From assembly GCF_014861365.1 (NCBI RefSeq), contig NZ_RRYW01000015.1:1-47925 (forward strand): a DNA stretch of 47,925 nt. The letters are read 5' to 3'. The notes below the pieces were generated by a model. It was not told the DNA's origin, did not search any database, and was given only the letters and a program-made list of their open reading frames with translations. Both the position numbers and the translations under genes were made by a program. Positions 35,163-43,806 of the stretch are shown here, in pieces (position 1 is the first letter of the stretch; every line of letters begins with the position of its first letter). The DNA is from Psychrobacter sp. FME6 (GTDB lineage: Bacteria; Pseudomonadota; Gammaproteobacteria; Pseudomonadales; Moraxellaceae).

Positions 35163-36410
35163 ATGACTGTTGATACAGTGAGCTCACCAACGGCTGAGTC
35201 TGATGCTAATAATAAAGCCATGTCACAGGGTGCATTGCACGGTATCAAGGTGCTCGATTTATCACGTGTATTAGCAGGACCTTCTTGTACGCAAGTACTC
35301 GCAGATCTTGGTGCCGAAGTTATCAAGATAGAGCGTCCTAGTGTGGGGGATGAAACCCGCCACTGGGCACCCCCAAAGTTCAGCGATGATACGTCCGCTT
35401 ATTACGCCACCATTAACCGTAATAAAAAATCGCTTACCGTCGACATCAATACGCCAGCAGGCCAGACGATTATTAAACAGCTTATTGCTGATAGCGATAT
35501 CGTCGTTGAAAACCTTAAAGTTGGCGGTCTGAAAAAATACGGTTTAGATTACGATAGTCTAAAACAAGACAATCCGCGCCTGATTTATGCCTCATTGACA
35601 GGTTTTGGTCAAACAGGCCCCGATGCTAAGCGCCCCGGTTATGATTATATTATCCAAGGGCTATCAGGATTGATGAGTATCACGGGTCCTCGTGATGGCG
35701 AACCGCATAAGGTCGGCGTGGCTGTCGTGGATTTGTTTGCAGGCTTACAGCTGACCATTGGTATTCAAGCAGCATTATTAGCGCGTCAAAATACTGGGCT
35801 CGGGCAATATGTCGATGTGGCATTACTAGACAGTGCGCTAGCAATGCTAGCCAACGTTGGGATGAATCATTTGGCCTCAAATGATGTGCCGCCAAGACTG
35901 GGTAATCAACATCCCAATATTGTACCCTATCAAGTATTTTCAGGGCAGGGTGAAGCGCATTTTATTTTAGCCTGCGGTAATGACAGTCAGTTTGCCAAAC
36001 TTTGTGATGTACTGGCTGTTGACTGGCATACCGATAGCCGCTTTACGACCAATCCACAACGCGTTATTAATCGCCAGCTGTTGTGCAGTGAGCTTGCTAA
36101 AAAATTCTCTGAGAAACCTCGCTCTTATTGGTTAGAGGTTTTGGATGCGGCCGGTATTCCGAGCGGGGCGATTCATAATGTCGCTGAGGCACTGGCGATG
36201 CCGCAGGCTCAAGCACGTGAAATGATTGTTGATTTCGCTGCACAAGGTAGCCCAGTCCGAGCACTTGGCAATCCAATTAAGCTATCAGCATCGCCGGTTA
36301 CTTATCGTACGCCGCCGCCACAATTGAGCGAGCACACGGATAGCACGCTTGCTGATTTGGGTTATGACAGCGACATGATAGCTAAGCTCAAAGCAGATGG
36401 GATTGTTTAG
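35163..36410 (+). CDS. Class III CoA-transferase, probable succinyl-CoA:glutarate CoA-transferase
   Basis: A 415-residue CaiB/BaiF-family enzyme. The start after about 25 non-conserved residues reads GIKVLDLSRVLAGPSCTQVL, the catalytic Asp190 lies in VAVVDLFAG, and GYDYIIQGLSGLMSITG is typical of the larger family branch that includes SUGCT/C7orf10. Placed right after gcdH and beside gabD/gabT-type genes, it most probably moves CoA from succinyl-CoA to glutarate to make the GcdH substrate; this is inferred. AAGGAA lies 6 nt before the ATG. It differs clearly from the shorter relative at 12991. Confidence 0.82.
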   Translation: MTVDTVSSPTAESDANNKAMSQGALHGIKVLDLSRVLAGPSCTQVLADLGAEVIKIERPSVGDETRHWAPPKFSDDTSAYYATINRNKKSLTVDINTPAGQTIIKQLIADSDIVVENLKVGGLKKYGLDYDSLKQDNPRLIYASLTGFGQTGPDAKRPGYDYIIQGLSGLMSITGPRDGEPHKVGVAVVDLFAGLQLTIGIQAALLARQNTGLGQYVDVALLDSALAMLANVGMNHLASNDVPPRLGNQHPNIVPYQVFSGQGEAHFILACGNDSQFAKLCDVLAVDWHTDSRFTTNPQRVINRQLLCSELAKKFSEKPRSYWLEVLDAAGIPSGAIHNVAEALAMPQAQAREMIVDFAAQGSPVRALGNPIKLSASPVTYRTPPPQLSEHTDSTLADLGYDSDMIAKLKADGIV

Positions 36411-36472
36411 CTTGTTTATACCTTTTAGCACCGAATCATGAAGATTAGTAAGTAACTTAGTAAATAACAAAG

Positions 36473-37243
36473 CTATGCTGAATGTTCAGTAGTAAAACCG
36501 AGGCGCTGCTCAATCTGTTCGGCGAGTTCGATTAATACGGTACTGACCTCAGCGCGTTTAGATTCATACTCTGCTTGTAGAAAGCTGATTGCCATACCTG
36601 CAATGGCATTGCCTGACGCATTACGGATATAAGTACCTAAGCAGTACATACCATCGCGCAGTTGCCCATCATCTAATGAGATGCGGCTACTGTGAATGGC
36701 ATTTAGCTCGTCAGCTAAATCGATAAAGTTACTGACCCCATTGGGAGTAAGTGGTTTAGGGAAGTTGTCATTATATAAAGATTTTATGGTGTGAATGGGT
36801 AGAGTTGAGAGCATGGCTTTACCAGTTGCTGAAAAGACCGCCGGTACACGTACACCAGCACGGAAAGTAAAGCCAAGTGGTGCAGGGGCTTCATGACACG
36901 CTAAAAATACGACCTCGCCTAAATCTAACTTAGATAGAGTGACGGTATGTTGTAGCAAGATAGGGTATTGCACGATAAGGTCTTTAAATAGTTGAATAAC
37001 ACCCTGCTGCTGCTCATATTTTCCTGCCCAATATAGTAGGTATGAACCTAAATAAAAACGGTTATCACTATCTTTATAGATGACATGTTTTACCAATAAG
37101 CTCTGTAATATATTATGCGTCGAGCTTCGAGGCAGACTTAACTCCTTGGCTATATAAGCAGCCGTCAATGGCTGCTGACTTGCCGTAATTAAATCTAAAA
37201 TTTGAAAGGTTTTGTCTAATGCAGGAACGGCAGTTGTGCTCAT
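36473..37243 (-). CDS. IclR-family transcriptional regulator
   Basis: A 256-residue IclR protein with N-terminal winged helix (about 8-68, ALDKTFQILDLITASQQPLT, then LPRSSTHNILQSLL) and C-terminal effector domain carrying FSATGKAMLSTLP near residue 137. Divergent from the semialdehyde dehydrogenase gene; a perfect 18-bp palindrome lies in the 279-bp spacer downstream of that gene's promoter, so it probably represses gabD/gabT/permease until 5-aminovalerate, GABA or a product is present. It is not closely similar to the other IclR protein at 32.8 kb. Confidence 0.85.
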   Translation of the reverse strand: MSTTAVPALDKTFQILDLITASQQPLTAAYIAKELSLPRSSTHNILQSLLVKHVIYKDSDNRFYLGSYLLYWAGKYEQQQGVIQLFKDLIVQYPILLQHTVTLSKLDLGEVVFLACHEAPAPLGFTFRAGVRVPAVFSATGKAMLSTLPIHTIKSLYNDNFPKPLTPNGVSNFIDLADELNAIHSSRISLDDGQLRDGMYCLGTYIRNASGNAIAGMAISFLQAEYESKRAEVSTVLIELAEQIEQRLGFTTEHSA

Positions 37244-37301
37244 AAGTTACCTATGAAAATGTAAGAGATACAAGTTTTCCGAATAACACTCAAAAAAACA
37301 G

Positions 37302-37331
37302 TTGCAAAAAGTGTGGCATCATTCCTATAAT
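37302..37331 (+). promoter_or_regulatory. Sigma-70 promoter of the gabD-type gene
   Basis: TTGCAA and TATAAT separated by 18 bp, 191 bp before the start codon. The palindrome at 37354 lies about 23 bp after the -10, near the predicted transcription start, where a bound repressor would block initiation. Confidence 0.65.
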
Positions 37332-37353
37332 GGTGTCTCGTATATAGAACCTG

Positions 37354-37371
37354 TGTTCAGTATACTGAACA
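37354..37371. promoter_or_regulatory. Perfect 18-bp palindrome, candidate IclR operator
   Basis: TGTTCAGTATACTGAACA reads the same on both strands. It sits in the spacer between the IclR gene and the semialdehyde dehydrogenase, just downstream of the only good promoter. Confidence 0.65.
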
Positions 37372-37522
37372 ATATATAAGTTATCAATAGATATGAATGA
37401 CTGAATATTTCAGTTTTAACGATTATTTTAAACGCTATTTATTATTTTCTATTTTAACGAAATTTGCTAAATAGCTTCATTAATAATCAACCCTAAAAGA
37501 ACGATAAACATGGAGTGTTACG

Positions 37523-39013
37523 ATGCAAAATACGACACAAAATACTAAGCAAAAAAACCCGTTAAACCTCTCAAACCCTGCCTTAATCAAAGAGCAGTGC
37601 TTTATTAATGACGGCTGGTACGCTGCCAACGACAATTGCACTATTGAGGTGAGCAACCCATTCACAGGTGATGTGATTGGCTCTGTACCAAGTCTGACCA
37701 AAGATGATGTCAATGAAGCGGTCGCTTACTCTTATGATGCTCAAACCGCTTGGGCAGCAAAAACATCGCAAGAACGTAGCGTTCTGCTGCAAAAGTGGGC
37801 GGATCTTATTGATGATAATAAAGAAGATTTAGCCATTATTATGACTGCCGAGCAGGGCAAGCCTTTGGTCGAGTCACGTGGTGAGATTGGCTACGCCAAT
37901 AGTTTTATCCGCTGGTTTGCAGAAGAAAGTAAGCGCGTCTACGGCGATGTCATCCCTGCTACCAACTCGCAATTGCGTTATGTCATTTTAAAACAACCTG
38001 TTGGTGTCTGTGCAGCCATTACTCCATGGAACTTTCCAGCAGCAATGATTACTCGTAAAGCGGCACCTGCATTGGCAGCTGGCTGTACGATTATCATTAA
38101 ACCTGCCTCTGAAACACCGTTTTCTGCTCTAGCATTGGGCGTACTAGCAGAGCATGCGGGTATCCCAGCAGGCGTCATTCAAGTAGTCACTGGTAAATCC
38201 TCAGTGATTGGCGATATCTTAACGGGTGATTCTCGTATCCAAAAACTATCATTTACTGGCTCAACTGAAGTTGGTCGTACTTTGATGGCGCAATGTGCCC
38301 CAACGATTAAAAAGCTGTCTTTAGAGCTTGGTGGTAACGCCCCTTTTATCGTATTTGATGATGCTGATCTCGAAAAAGCCGCTGATGGCTTAATCGCCTC
38401 CAAATATCGTAACGCTGGCCAAACCTGCGTTTGTGCCAACCGCGTCTATATTCAAGACAGTATCAAAGATAAATTCTTAGGTATTTTTGTCAAAAAAGTC
38501 GAAGAGCTTAAAGTTGGTGATGGTATGGATGAGAGCGTCGATATTGGACCGCTCATCAATCAAGATGGATTAGAAAAGGTACAGGCATTATTAAAAGATG
38601 CGCTTGATAAAGGCGCAAAAATCATCACAGGTGGTGATATGAATGACGCCTCCGCGCTGAGCTTTAATCCAACCGTTATTACTAATCTAAATGACGATAT
38701 GGATATTGCTAGCGAAGAGATATTTGGTCCTATCGCCACCATATTTACCTTCTCCAGTGAAGAGGAGGTCATTCGTGATGCCAATGACACCATTTATGGT
38801 CTTGCCGCTTATTTCTATAGTGGGGATTTTGCACGCGCTTGGCGAGTAACAGAAGGACTTGAGTACGGTATGGTTGGTCACAATACGGGTCTGATTTCTA
38901 CTGAAGTTGCACCGTTTGGTGGCGTTAAACAATCAGGTTTTGGTCGTGAAGGTTCAAAGTATGGCATCGAAGAATATGTCGTGACCAAGTATTGGTGTTC
39001 TGATGTTAGTTAA
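37523..39013 (+). CDS. gabD: NAD(P)-dependent succinate/glutarate-semialdehyde dehydrogenase
   Basis: A 496-residue ALDH of the GabD/DavD type that oxidises succinate or glutarate semialdehyde to the dicarboxylate. Visible are TPWNFPAAMITRKAAPALAA, the general-base segment LELGGNAPFIVFDDAD, and nucleophile Cys302 in GQTCVCANRVYIQ, with the second Cys (304) typical of GabD. TGGAG lies 8 nt before the ATG. It is followed in the same direction by the aminotransferase. The neighbouring gcdH and CoA-transferase favour the five-carbon (5-aminovalerate to glutarate, DavD) role over GABA, though both may be served. About 20 extra N-terminal residues precede the family start. Confidence 0.88.
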   Translation: MQNTTQNTKQKNPLNLSNPALIKEQCFINDGWYAANDNCTIEVSNPFTGDVIGSVPSLTKDDVNEAVAYSYDAQTAWAAKTSQERSVLLQKWADLIDDNKEDLAIIMTAEQGKPLVESRGEIGYANSFIRWFAEESKRVYGDVIPATNSQLRYVILKQPVGVCAAITPWNFPAAMITRKAAPALAAGCTIIIKPASETPFSALALGVLAEHAGIPAGVIQVVTGKSSVIGDILTGDSRIQKLSFTGSTEVGRTLMAQCAPTIKKLSLELGGNAPFIVFDDADLEKAADGLIASKYRNAGQTCVCANRVYIQDSIKDKFLGIFVKKVEELKVGDGMDESVDIGPLINQDGLEKVQALLKDALDKGAKIITGGDMNDASALSFNPTVITNLNDDMDIASEEIFGPIATIFTFSSEEEVIRDANDTIYGLAAYFYSGDFARAWRVTEGLEYGMVGHNTGLISTEVAPFGGVKQSGFGREGSKYGIEEYVVTKYWCSDVS

Positions 39014-39203
39014 CTTTATGGTTGAGACTTATTTACCTCAATGTCAATAATTTAAGTGCTTGGTATCTATTCCAGGTAGGTGCCAACTATATATAGCATT
39101 TAGCTACATTTAGTATTTATCTTATAACCGCCACTGACTAACGCAATATTGGTATTTGCTTAACATTGGCACTTACGTAAAAAAGAAAGAAAAGGATATT
39201 CTT

Positions 39204-40463
39204 ATGACTACTAATCAATCATTGCTCGAGCGCCGTAAAGCGGTTCTACCAACTGGACTTGGGGTTGCTTTTCCTATCTTTGCAGAAAAAGCAAAAAACT
39301 CCGAAGTCTGGGATATTGAAGGCAATCGTTATATCGATTTTGTCGGTGGTATCTCAGTCCTAAATACTGGTCACAGCCATCCTAAAATTACTCAACGTGT
39401 GCACGAGCAGCTTGATAAATTTACGCATACTGCCGCGCAAATGATCAACTATGAATGCTATGTTGAGCTTGCCGAAAAGCTCTGTGAAAAATCACCTATT
39501 AGCGGTAAGAAAAAAGCGTTCTTTTTGACCACTGGTGCAGAAGCAGTTGAAAACTGTATCAAAATTGCACGTGCTAAAACCGGTCGCCCAGGTGTCATCT
39601 CGTTTGTTGGCGGCTGGCATGGCCGTACCTTAATGTGCATGAGCTTGACCGGTAAAGTGTTGCCTTACAAAAAGAACTTTGGTCCGATGCCAGGTCCTGT
39701 CTTTCATGCGTTATTCCCTGCTGAAGAATTAAACGTTACCGAGGCACAAGCTTTGCATAGCCTTGAAATGATTTTTCAAGCAGATATCGATCCAAGTGAA
39801 GTGGCAGCGATGATAATTGAGCCAGTTCAAGGCGAAGGTGGCTTCCATCAAGTAACTCCATCCTTTGCTAAAGCTTTGCGTGGTATCTGCGATGAGCATG
39901 GCATCGTGCTGATTTTTGATGAAGTACAGTGTGGTTTTGCGCGTACGGGTACTTTGTTTGCCAGTGAGCAGTTAGGTGTTGAGCCTGATTTAATGACTAG
40001 CGCAAAAAGCTTGGCTGGCGGTTATCCTATATCTGCTGTTATCGGTCGTGCTGATATTATGGATGCGCCGCAAGTTGGCGGCTTGGGTGGTACGTACTCT
40101 GGTAACCCATTGTCTTGTGTGGCTGCATTGGCAGTGATGGAAGTGATTGAGGAAGAAAACCTAATAGAGCGCAGTGTTGAGATTGGCGACAAGATTGCGT
40201 CTTTTCTAAAGGATTTAAATCTAAATAGTATCGGTCATATTCGCCATAAAGGTGCAATGCTTGCGTTTGAGCTAATCGATAGTAATGGTCAGCCAGACAC
40301 GGAGATGACTGCTAATCTAAAGGTAAAGGCTTTTGAGCAAGGCTTGCTGCTAGCGTCTTGCGGTATGTATGGTAATGCCATTCGTGTGATGGTGCCATTA
40401 ACGGTAGAAGATGAAGTGCTGCAAGAAGGTCTTGATATCATCAAAGGCATATTAGTAGCCTAA
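39204..40463 (+). CDS. gabT: 4-aminobutyrate / 5-aminovalerate aminotransferase
   Basis: A 419-residue class III PLP aminotransferase of the GabT/DavT type, converting GABA or 5-aminovalerate plus 2-oxoglutarate to the semialdehyde and glutamate. PLP contacts visible: TTGAEAVENCIKIARA, GGWHGRTLMCMSLTG, IFDEVQCGFARTG and Schiff-base Lys268 in TSAKSLAGGYPIS. The frame opens at 39156, but AAAGGA 7 nt before 39204 and the GabT-like N-terminus favour the later ATG. It works one step before the dehydrogenase encoded upstream. Symbol davT would fit equally well. Confidence 0.9.
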   Translation: MTTNQSLLERRKAVLPTGLGVAFPIFAEKAKNSEVWDIEGNRYIDFVGGISVLNTGHSHPKITQRVHEQLDKFTHTAAQMINYECYVELAEKLCEKSPISGKKKAFFLTTGAEAVENCIKIARAKTGRPGVISFVGGWHGRTLMCMSLTGKVLPYKKNFGPMPGPVFHALFPAEELNVTEAQALHSLEMIFQADIDPSEVAAMIIEPVQGEGGFHQVTPSFAKALRGICDEHGIVLIFDEVQCGFARTGTLFASEQLGVEPDLMTSAKSLAGGYPISAVIGRADIMDAPQVGGLGGTYSGNPLSCVAALAVMEVIEEENLIERSVEIGDKIASFLKDLNLNSIGHIRHKGAMLAFELIDSNGQPDTEMTANLKVKAFEQGLLLASCGMYGNAIRVMVPLTVEDEVLQEGLDIIKGILVA

Positions 40464-40751
40464 ATATTTTGTCAGCCTATTGATTGCACTGGATAGATTA
40501 AACGTTAATGGTAGCAGCATACAGGTCGCCTTCAGAGTGTTTACTCTGGCCATGCTTTACAACGGCGCCTTGCAAGTCAAGACGCCGTTGCTGTCTCTGC
40601 TAGGCAAATCTTATAAATACAGTTAAACCTATCGTCTGATGGGTATGGAAAGATAAAGACAAAGGGCAAGACCCTACTAAATAAAGAATAATTAGTATCA
40701 GTGTAATTGAAAAAGGACTGACACGGATGACACACGGACAAGGAGCAAATT

Positions 40752-42191
40752 ATGTCTGAGCTAAAAAAATCGCTAGGTATGTTTGATATTATTGCCTTAG
40801 CATTCGGCGCTATGGTCGGTTGGGGGTGGGTGGTTCTGGCAGGTGATTGGATCATTGCTGCAGGAACATGGGGTTCCATGTTAGCGTTCATGATTGGTGG
40901 TTTGGCTGTCATTATGATTGGCGTTAACTATGCTGAGCTGGCCTCATCTATGCCAGTGACGGGTGGTGAGCATACCTATACACATCGAGCACTAGGAGTC
41001 ACAGTCTCTTTTATTTGTTCATGGAGTATTTTGTTTGGTTACTTCTCCGTCGTTGCTTTTGAAGCTGTGGCATTGCCTACCGTGGTTGAGTATTTTATTC
41101 CTAATTATAACCAAGGTTATCTGTGGACGATTGCTGGATGGGATGTTTACGCCACTTGGGTCGGGGTGGGTATGCTTGGCTCAGTGATTGTGACTTGGCT
41201 CAATATTCGCGGGATGGAAGTCAGTGCTTGGTTCCAAAAAACAGCGGTACTGGGTATTTTATTCGTCGGTACGTTATTATTCATTGGGGCGGTGCTCTAT
41301 AGTTCTGAGACTTCAACAGCAGTTCAAGCGCCAGCATTTATCGGTGGTATTGGTGGCATGATGACGGTGATTGTCATGGTACCTTTTATGTTTGTCGGCT
41401 TTGACGTTATTCCTCAAGCCGCAGAAGAGATTGACCTTACCCGTCCTAATATTGGTAAGTTTTTGATTGTCTCTATTATTATTGCTGTCATGTGGTATGT
41501 CGGTGTGGCGTGGAGTGTCGGTCGCACATTACCGCTGATACAAGCGCAAGGCTCTACCTTAGCCACTGCAGATGCCATGACAAATGCGTGGCAAGGTAAA
41601 TGGGCTGGTATTTTACTGGTCATTGGCGGTGTGCTTGGTATTTTATCTAGTTGGAATGCGTTTTTAATTGGTGGTAGTCGTCTACTATATGCAATGTCAA
41701 AAGCTCATATGCTACCAGCATTTTTGGGTAAATTGCATCCGAAATACAAGACACCAAAGAATGCTATTTTATTAATTGGTGGTCTTGCTACTCTAGCACC
41801 ATTATTTGGGCGTAAAATGCTGGTATGGATTGTTGATGCTGGTGGTTTTGGGATTGTCATTGCTTATACGTGTGTTGCGATCTCTTTCTTAGTCCTGCGC
41901 TACCGTGAGCCGGATATGGTACGTCCATTTAAAGTACCAGCTGGCAAGCTAGTAGGTATGTTTACCATTGTACTAGGCTTTGGTTTGCTCATATTATACA
42001 TGCCAGGTATGCCTTCAGCGCTTAGTGCCATTGAGTGGTGGATATTCTTTGGTTGGACAGCACTTGGGATTGGCTTATATAGCTATGCCATCATCAAATA
42101 TCCTGGTATCAGTGAATCTATCATGGCGGAAGAGTTACGAGAGTTAAAAATCGTGAATCAACTATGGTTAAAAGACAACCCACCTAAATAG
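40752..42191 (+). CDS. APC-family amino-acid permease
   Basis: A 479-residue inner-membrane carrier with 12 predicted helices. The N-terminal APC-fold helix 1 with its unwound region (FDIIALAFGAMVGWGWVVLA) and helix 6 (PFMFVGFDVIPQAAEEI) are characteristic of the amino acid/polyamine/organocation superfamily. It ends the gabD-gabT cluster, 288 bp after gabT, and probably imports 5-aminovalerate, GABA or a related amino acid; substrate inferred from context. GGAG lies before the ATG. The gap before it includes a CAACGGCG/CGCCGTTG hairpin at 40560-40590 that may be an attenuating or terminating structure. Confidence 0.87.
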   Translation: MSELKKSLGMFDIIALAFGAMVGWGWVVLAGDWIIAAGTWGSMLAFMIGGLAVIMIGVNYAELASSMPVTGGEHTYTHRALGVTVSFICSWSILFGYFSVVAFEAVALPTVVEYFIPNYNQGYLWTIAGWDVYATWVGVGMLGSVIVTWLNIRGMEVSAWFQKTAVLGILFVGTLLFIGAVLYSSETSTAVQAPAFIGGIGGMMTVIVMVPFMFVGFDVIPQAAEEIDLTRPNIGKFLIVSIIIAVMWYVGVAWSVGRTLPLIQAQGSTLATADAMTNAWQGKWAGILLVIGGVLGILSSWNAFLIGGSRLLYAMSKAHMLPAFLGKLHPKYKTPKNAILLIGGLATLAPLFGRKMLVWIVDAGGFGIVIAYTCVAISFLVLRYREPDMVRPFKVPAGKLVGMFTIVLGFGLLILYMPGMPSALSAIEWWIFFGWTALGIGLYSYAIIKYPGISESIMAEELRELKIVNQLWLKDNPPK

Positions 42192-42218
42192 ATAACAGAC
42201 TTTACTTAGTTAATAAGA

Positions 42219-42249
42219 AAGCCTAACGTTGAACGCTAGGCTTTTTTTA
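42219..42249 (+). terminator. Rho-independent terminator after the permease
   Basis: AAGCCTA / TAGGCTT arms (with inner CGT/ACG pairing) followed by seven T, 28 bp after the permease stop. It marks the end of the catabolic island. Confidence 0.85.
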
Positions 42250-42293
42250 TATAGTCAGTGAAAAGCAATGTCGTCACGTTTTTAACAGTATCG

Positions 42294-42334
42294 CGCACTC
42301 ATCCCCCTACCTCTAAGGTAGGGGGATGAGTGCG
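42294..42334. repeat. Perfect 19-bp-stem hairpin
   Basis: CGCACTCATCCCCCTACCT and AGGTAGGGGGATGAGTGCG pair perfectly around a 3-nt loop (CTA). It directly precedes a tnpB remnant, so it may be the left-end hairpin of an IS200/IS605-type element; it is more perfect than such hairpins usually are. There is no T run, so it is not a standard terminator. Confidence 0.75.
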
Positions 42335-42366
42335 TATTTGAGTTTTAGAGTATATGTAGTGGCTCA

Positions 42367-42810
42367 AACATTGGGATTGCTTCAGGATTAACTGACTTTA
42401 TCGTCTTATCGGACGGTAGCAAAGTGGCTAATCCTAAGTTTCTCACAAAGTTGGCCCGTGCATAGAAAATACTGGATAAAAGTAGATAATTTTCTAAAGC
42501 AGATCAGTGCAAATTAAACGACTGCCGCTACTATCAAAAGCAAAAAAACAAAGTCGCCAAGATTTACGAGAAAATAACGAATAGTCGCAAAGACTTTCTA
42601 CACAAACTCTCATTCAATATCATCAAAAACCACGATGTTATTGCCATAGAGGACTTGAATGTCAAAGCCATATCAGACAGCTCATGGTCAACGTTTACCA
42701 CCATGCTGAGCTATAAAAGTAATTGGTATGGTAAAGAGCTTGTTAAAATAGGCCGATGGTATCTGTTCTCTAAGACCTGCTCAAACCCTGATATTAAGAG
42801 CGTCACCTAA
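42367..42810 (+). pseudogene. tnpB: Remnant of an IS200/IS605-type tnpB
   Basis: One reading frame with two stops (TAG at 42463 and TAA near 42487) and large gaps. It keeps the RuvC I strand (GIASGLTDFIVLSDGSKV, with Ala where the catalytic Asp belongs), RuvC II (VIAIEDLNVKAI) and the start of the zinc finger (LFSKTCSN), after which the sequence jumps to PDIKSVT and stop. The N-terminal third and the zinc finger are missing. No tnpA accompanies it. Confidence 0.8.
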
Positions 42811-42905
42811 GAAAACCAGTAAATGAGTAGAGGTGGCTCACGCTATACTATGTATAGTTCTATAAGGATTTTCCATTGTTCATAAGGTTTGTTCGTTATA
42901 TAGAT
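42780..42905 (+). repeat. About 125-bp repeat, copy 1
   Basis: Begins TCAAACCCTGATATTAAGAG and ends GTTATATAGAT. It matches 43548-43671 with scattered differences (roughly 80 percent by eye). It forms the 3' end of the tnpB remnant, so the block is probably the right end of an IS200/IS605-type element. Confidence 0.7.
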
Positions 42906-43008
42906 ACTTTTAGTATACTGGTAATTTTGCTCCCTCATTAACAGACTTATTCGCACCTAACAAATTATGAGCTGCCCTATAAAGTAAGTTTTTATGGTAT
43001 TATAGTCA

Positions 43009-43200
43009 TTGAAAAACTACGTCTCTGAATGGAAATTGCTGACTAATACTAAGCTTAGTTCTCAGCTCCTGCGACACAGTCACATTACTATCGCTGATAT
43101 CAATTATAGAGTAGGCGGCCTCAGTCATGTGCGGTTCAATAAGCCCTGTGGTTTCGGTGTCGAGTATGTATGTGCTCATAATTGGTCTTGGTCGTTTTGA
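43009..43200 (+). pseudogene. Possible remnant of an AraC-type DNA-binding domain
   Basis: The frame contains SSQLLRHSHITIADINYRVG then SHVRFNKPCGFGVEYV, which follows the spacing of the second helix-turn-helix of AraC-family proteins (LLxxSxxxIxxIAxxVGfxsxsxFxrxFkxxfGxsPxeY). It lacks the first helix-turn-helix and any credible start. Identification is tentative. Confidence 0.35.
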
Positions 43201-43238
43201 CTTGATATAGATAGTTCCATTATATCTCTAATGGTCTA

Positions 43239-43290
43239 TTAACCATAGAAAAACCAGACTATTTTAAATGTCTAGCTTTTCTATAGTTAA
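43239..43290 (-). terminator. Terminator of the SMP-30 remnant
   Basis: TTAACCATAGAAAA and TTTTCTATAGTTAA pair with one mismatch, with an inner CAGAC/GTCTA pairing. Read on the minus strand, the inner stem is followed by TTTTT. It lies 43 bp past the stop of the truncated gene. Confidence 0.55.
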
Positions 43291-43332
43291 TATTTTTTGC
43301 ATATCAACTTTATTTAACTGCTGAAAAGTTAG

Positions 43333-43558
43333 TTATGGTGTACCAGCATGACCAACTTTAACCTGTGTAGAGAGCATACGACCTTTAGTCTCAGCGGTAC
43401 GTAATGCTTCATCCCAATCAGGTGCTGCACACATAAACAAGGTCTTACCATCTTGTCCGCCAAGAGCCACTGCAAAAATACCATCAGGTGCAGTATCAAC
43501 GACTTCTACAATTTCCCCGCCCTCTTTAATACGAACAGCTCGCTGGTTCAAATCCCGA
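43333..43558 (-). pseudogene. C-terminal fragment of an SMP-30/gluconolactonase-family protein
   Basis: About 72 codons match the end of SMP-30/gluconolactonase/LRE-like lactonases (RAVRIKEGGEIVEVVDTAPD, then FAVALGGQDGKTLFMCAAP and KVGHAGTP). There is no start codon other than a chance TTG; the 5' part, about three quarters of the gene, is cut off exactly where the 120-bp repeat copy 2 begins. The gene was probably truncated by mobile-element activity. Confidence 0.75.
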
Positions 43559-43671
43559 TATTAACAGCGTCACCTAAGTAAACTATCAAATGAGTAGAAG
43601 TTGCTAACCCTATGCTATGTATGGCTTTATAAAACTTTACATTGTTTATAAGGTTTATTTGTTATATAGAT
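43548..43671 (+). repeat. About 125-bp repeat, copy 2
   Basis: Matches 42780-42905 from TCAAATCCCGATATTAACAG to GTTATATAGAT. It is joined on the left to the SMP-30 fragment and on the right, 3 bp later, to a MITE. It includes the same short coding tail (PDINSVT) as copy 1. Confidence 0.7.
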
Positions 43672-43674
43672 TCG

Positions 43675-43806
43675 GGTGGTGTATCAAAAAGTATGCTGAT
43701 TAAAATTTAAACAATTCTTGAAGCTTTTAAAGCGCTGTAGGATTATAGAACGTAGCATAGATTTCTTATTGACCTTTATCGTCAGCATACTTTTTAGAAC
43801 ACCACT
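43675..43806. mobile_element. 132-bp MITE with IS1-family ends, copy 1
   Basis: Starts GGTGGTGTATCAAAAAGTAT and ends CATACTTTTTAGAACACCAC(T), the same termini as the IS1-family copies, enclosing about 85 bp of non-coding AT-rich sequence. Closely similar, and equal in length, to 47605-47736. The last base is T instead of C and no clear target duplication is left. Confidence 0.8.

Larger units (their letters stand above)
42906..43332. other. Gene-poor decayed region
   Basis: Apart from the possible regulator remnant at 43009-43200 and the minus-strand terminator at 43239-43290, nothing recognisable. Confidence 0.35.

Noticed and set aside
40560..40590. CAACGGCG/CGCCGTTG repeat as a full terminator after gabT
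   Set aside because: The 8-bp stem has a 15-nt loop and no T run, so I mention it only as a possible structure before the permease.
42294..42334. CRISPR-like repeat or array
   Set aside because: The hairpin occurs once only; no regularly spaced repeats were seen anywhere in the window.
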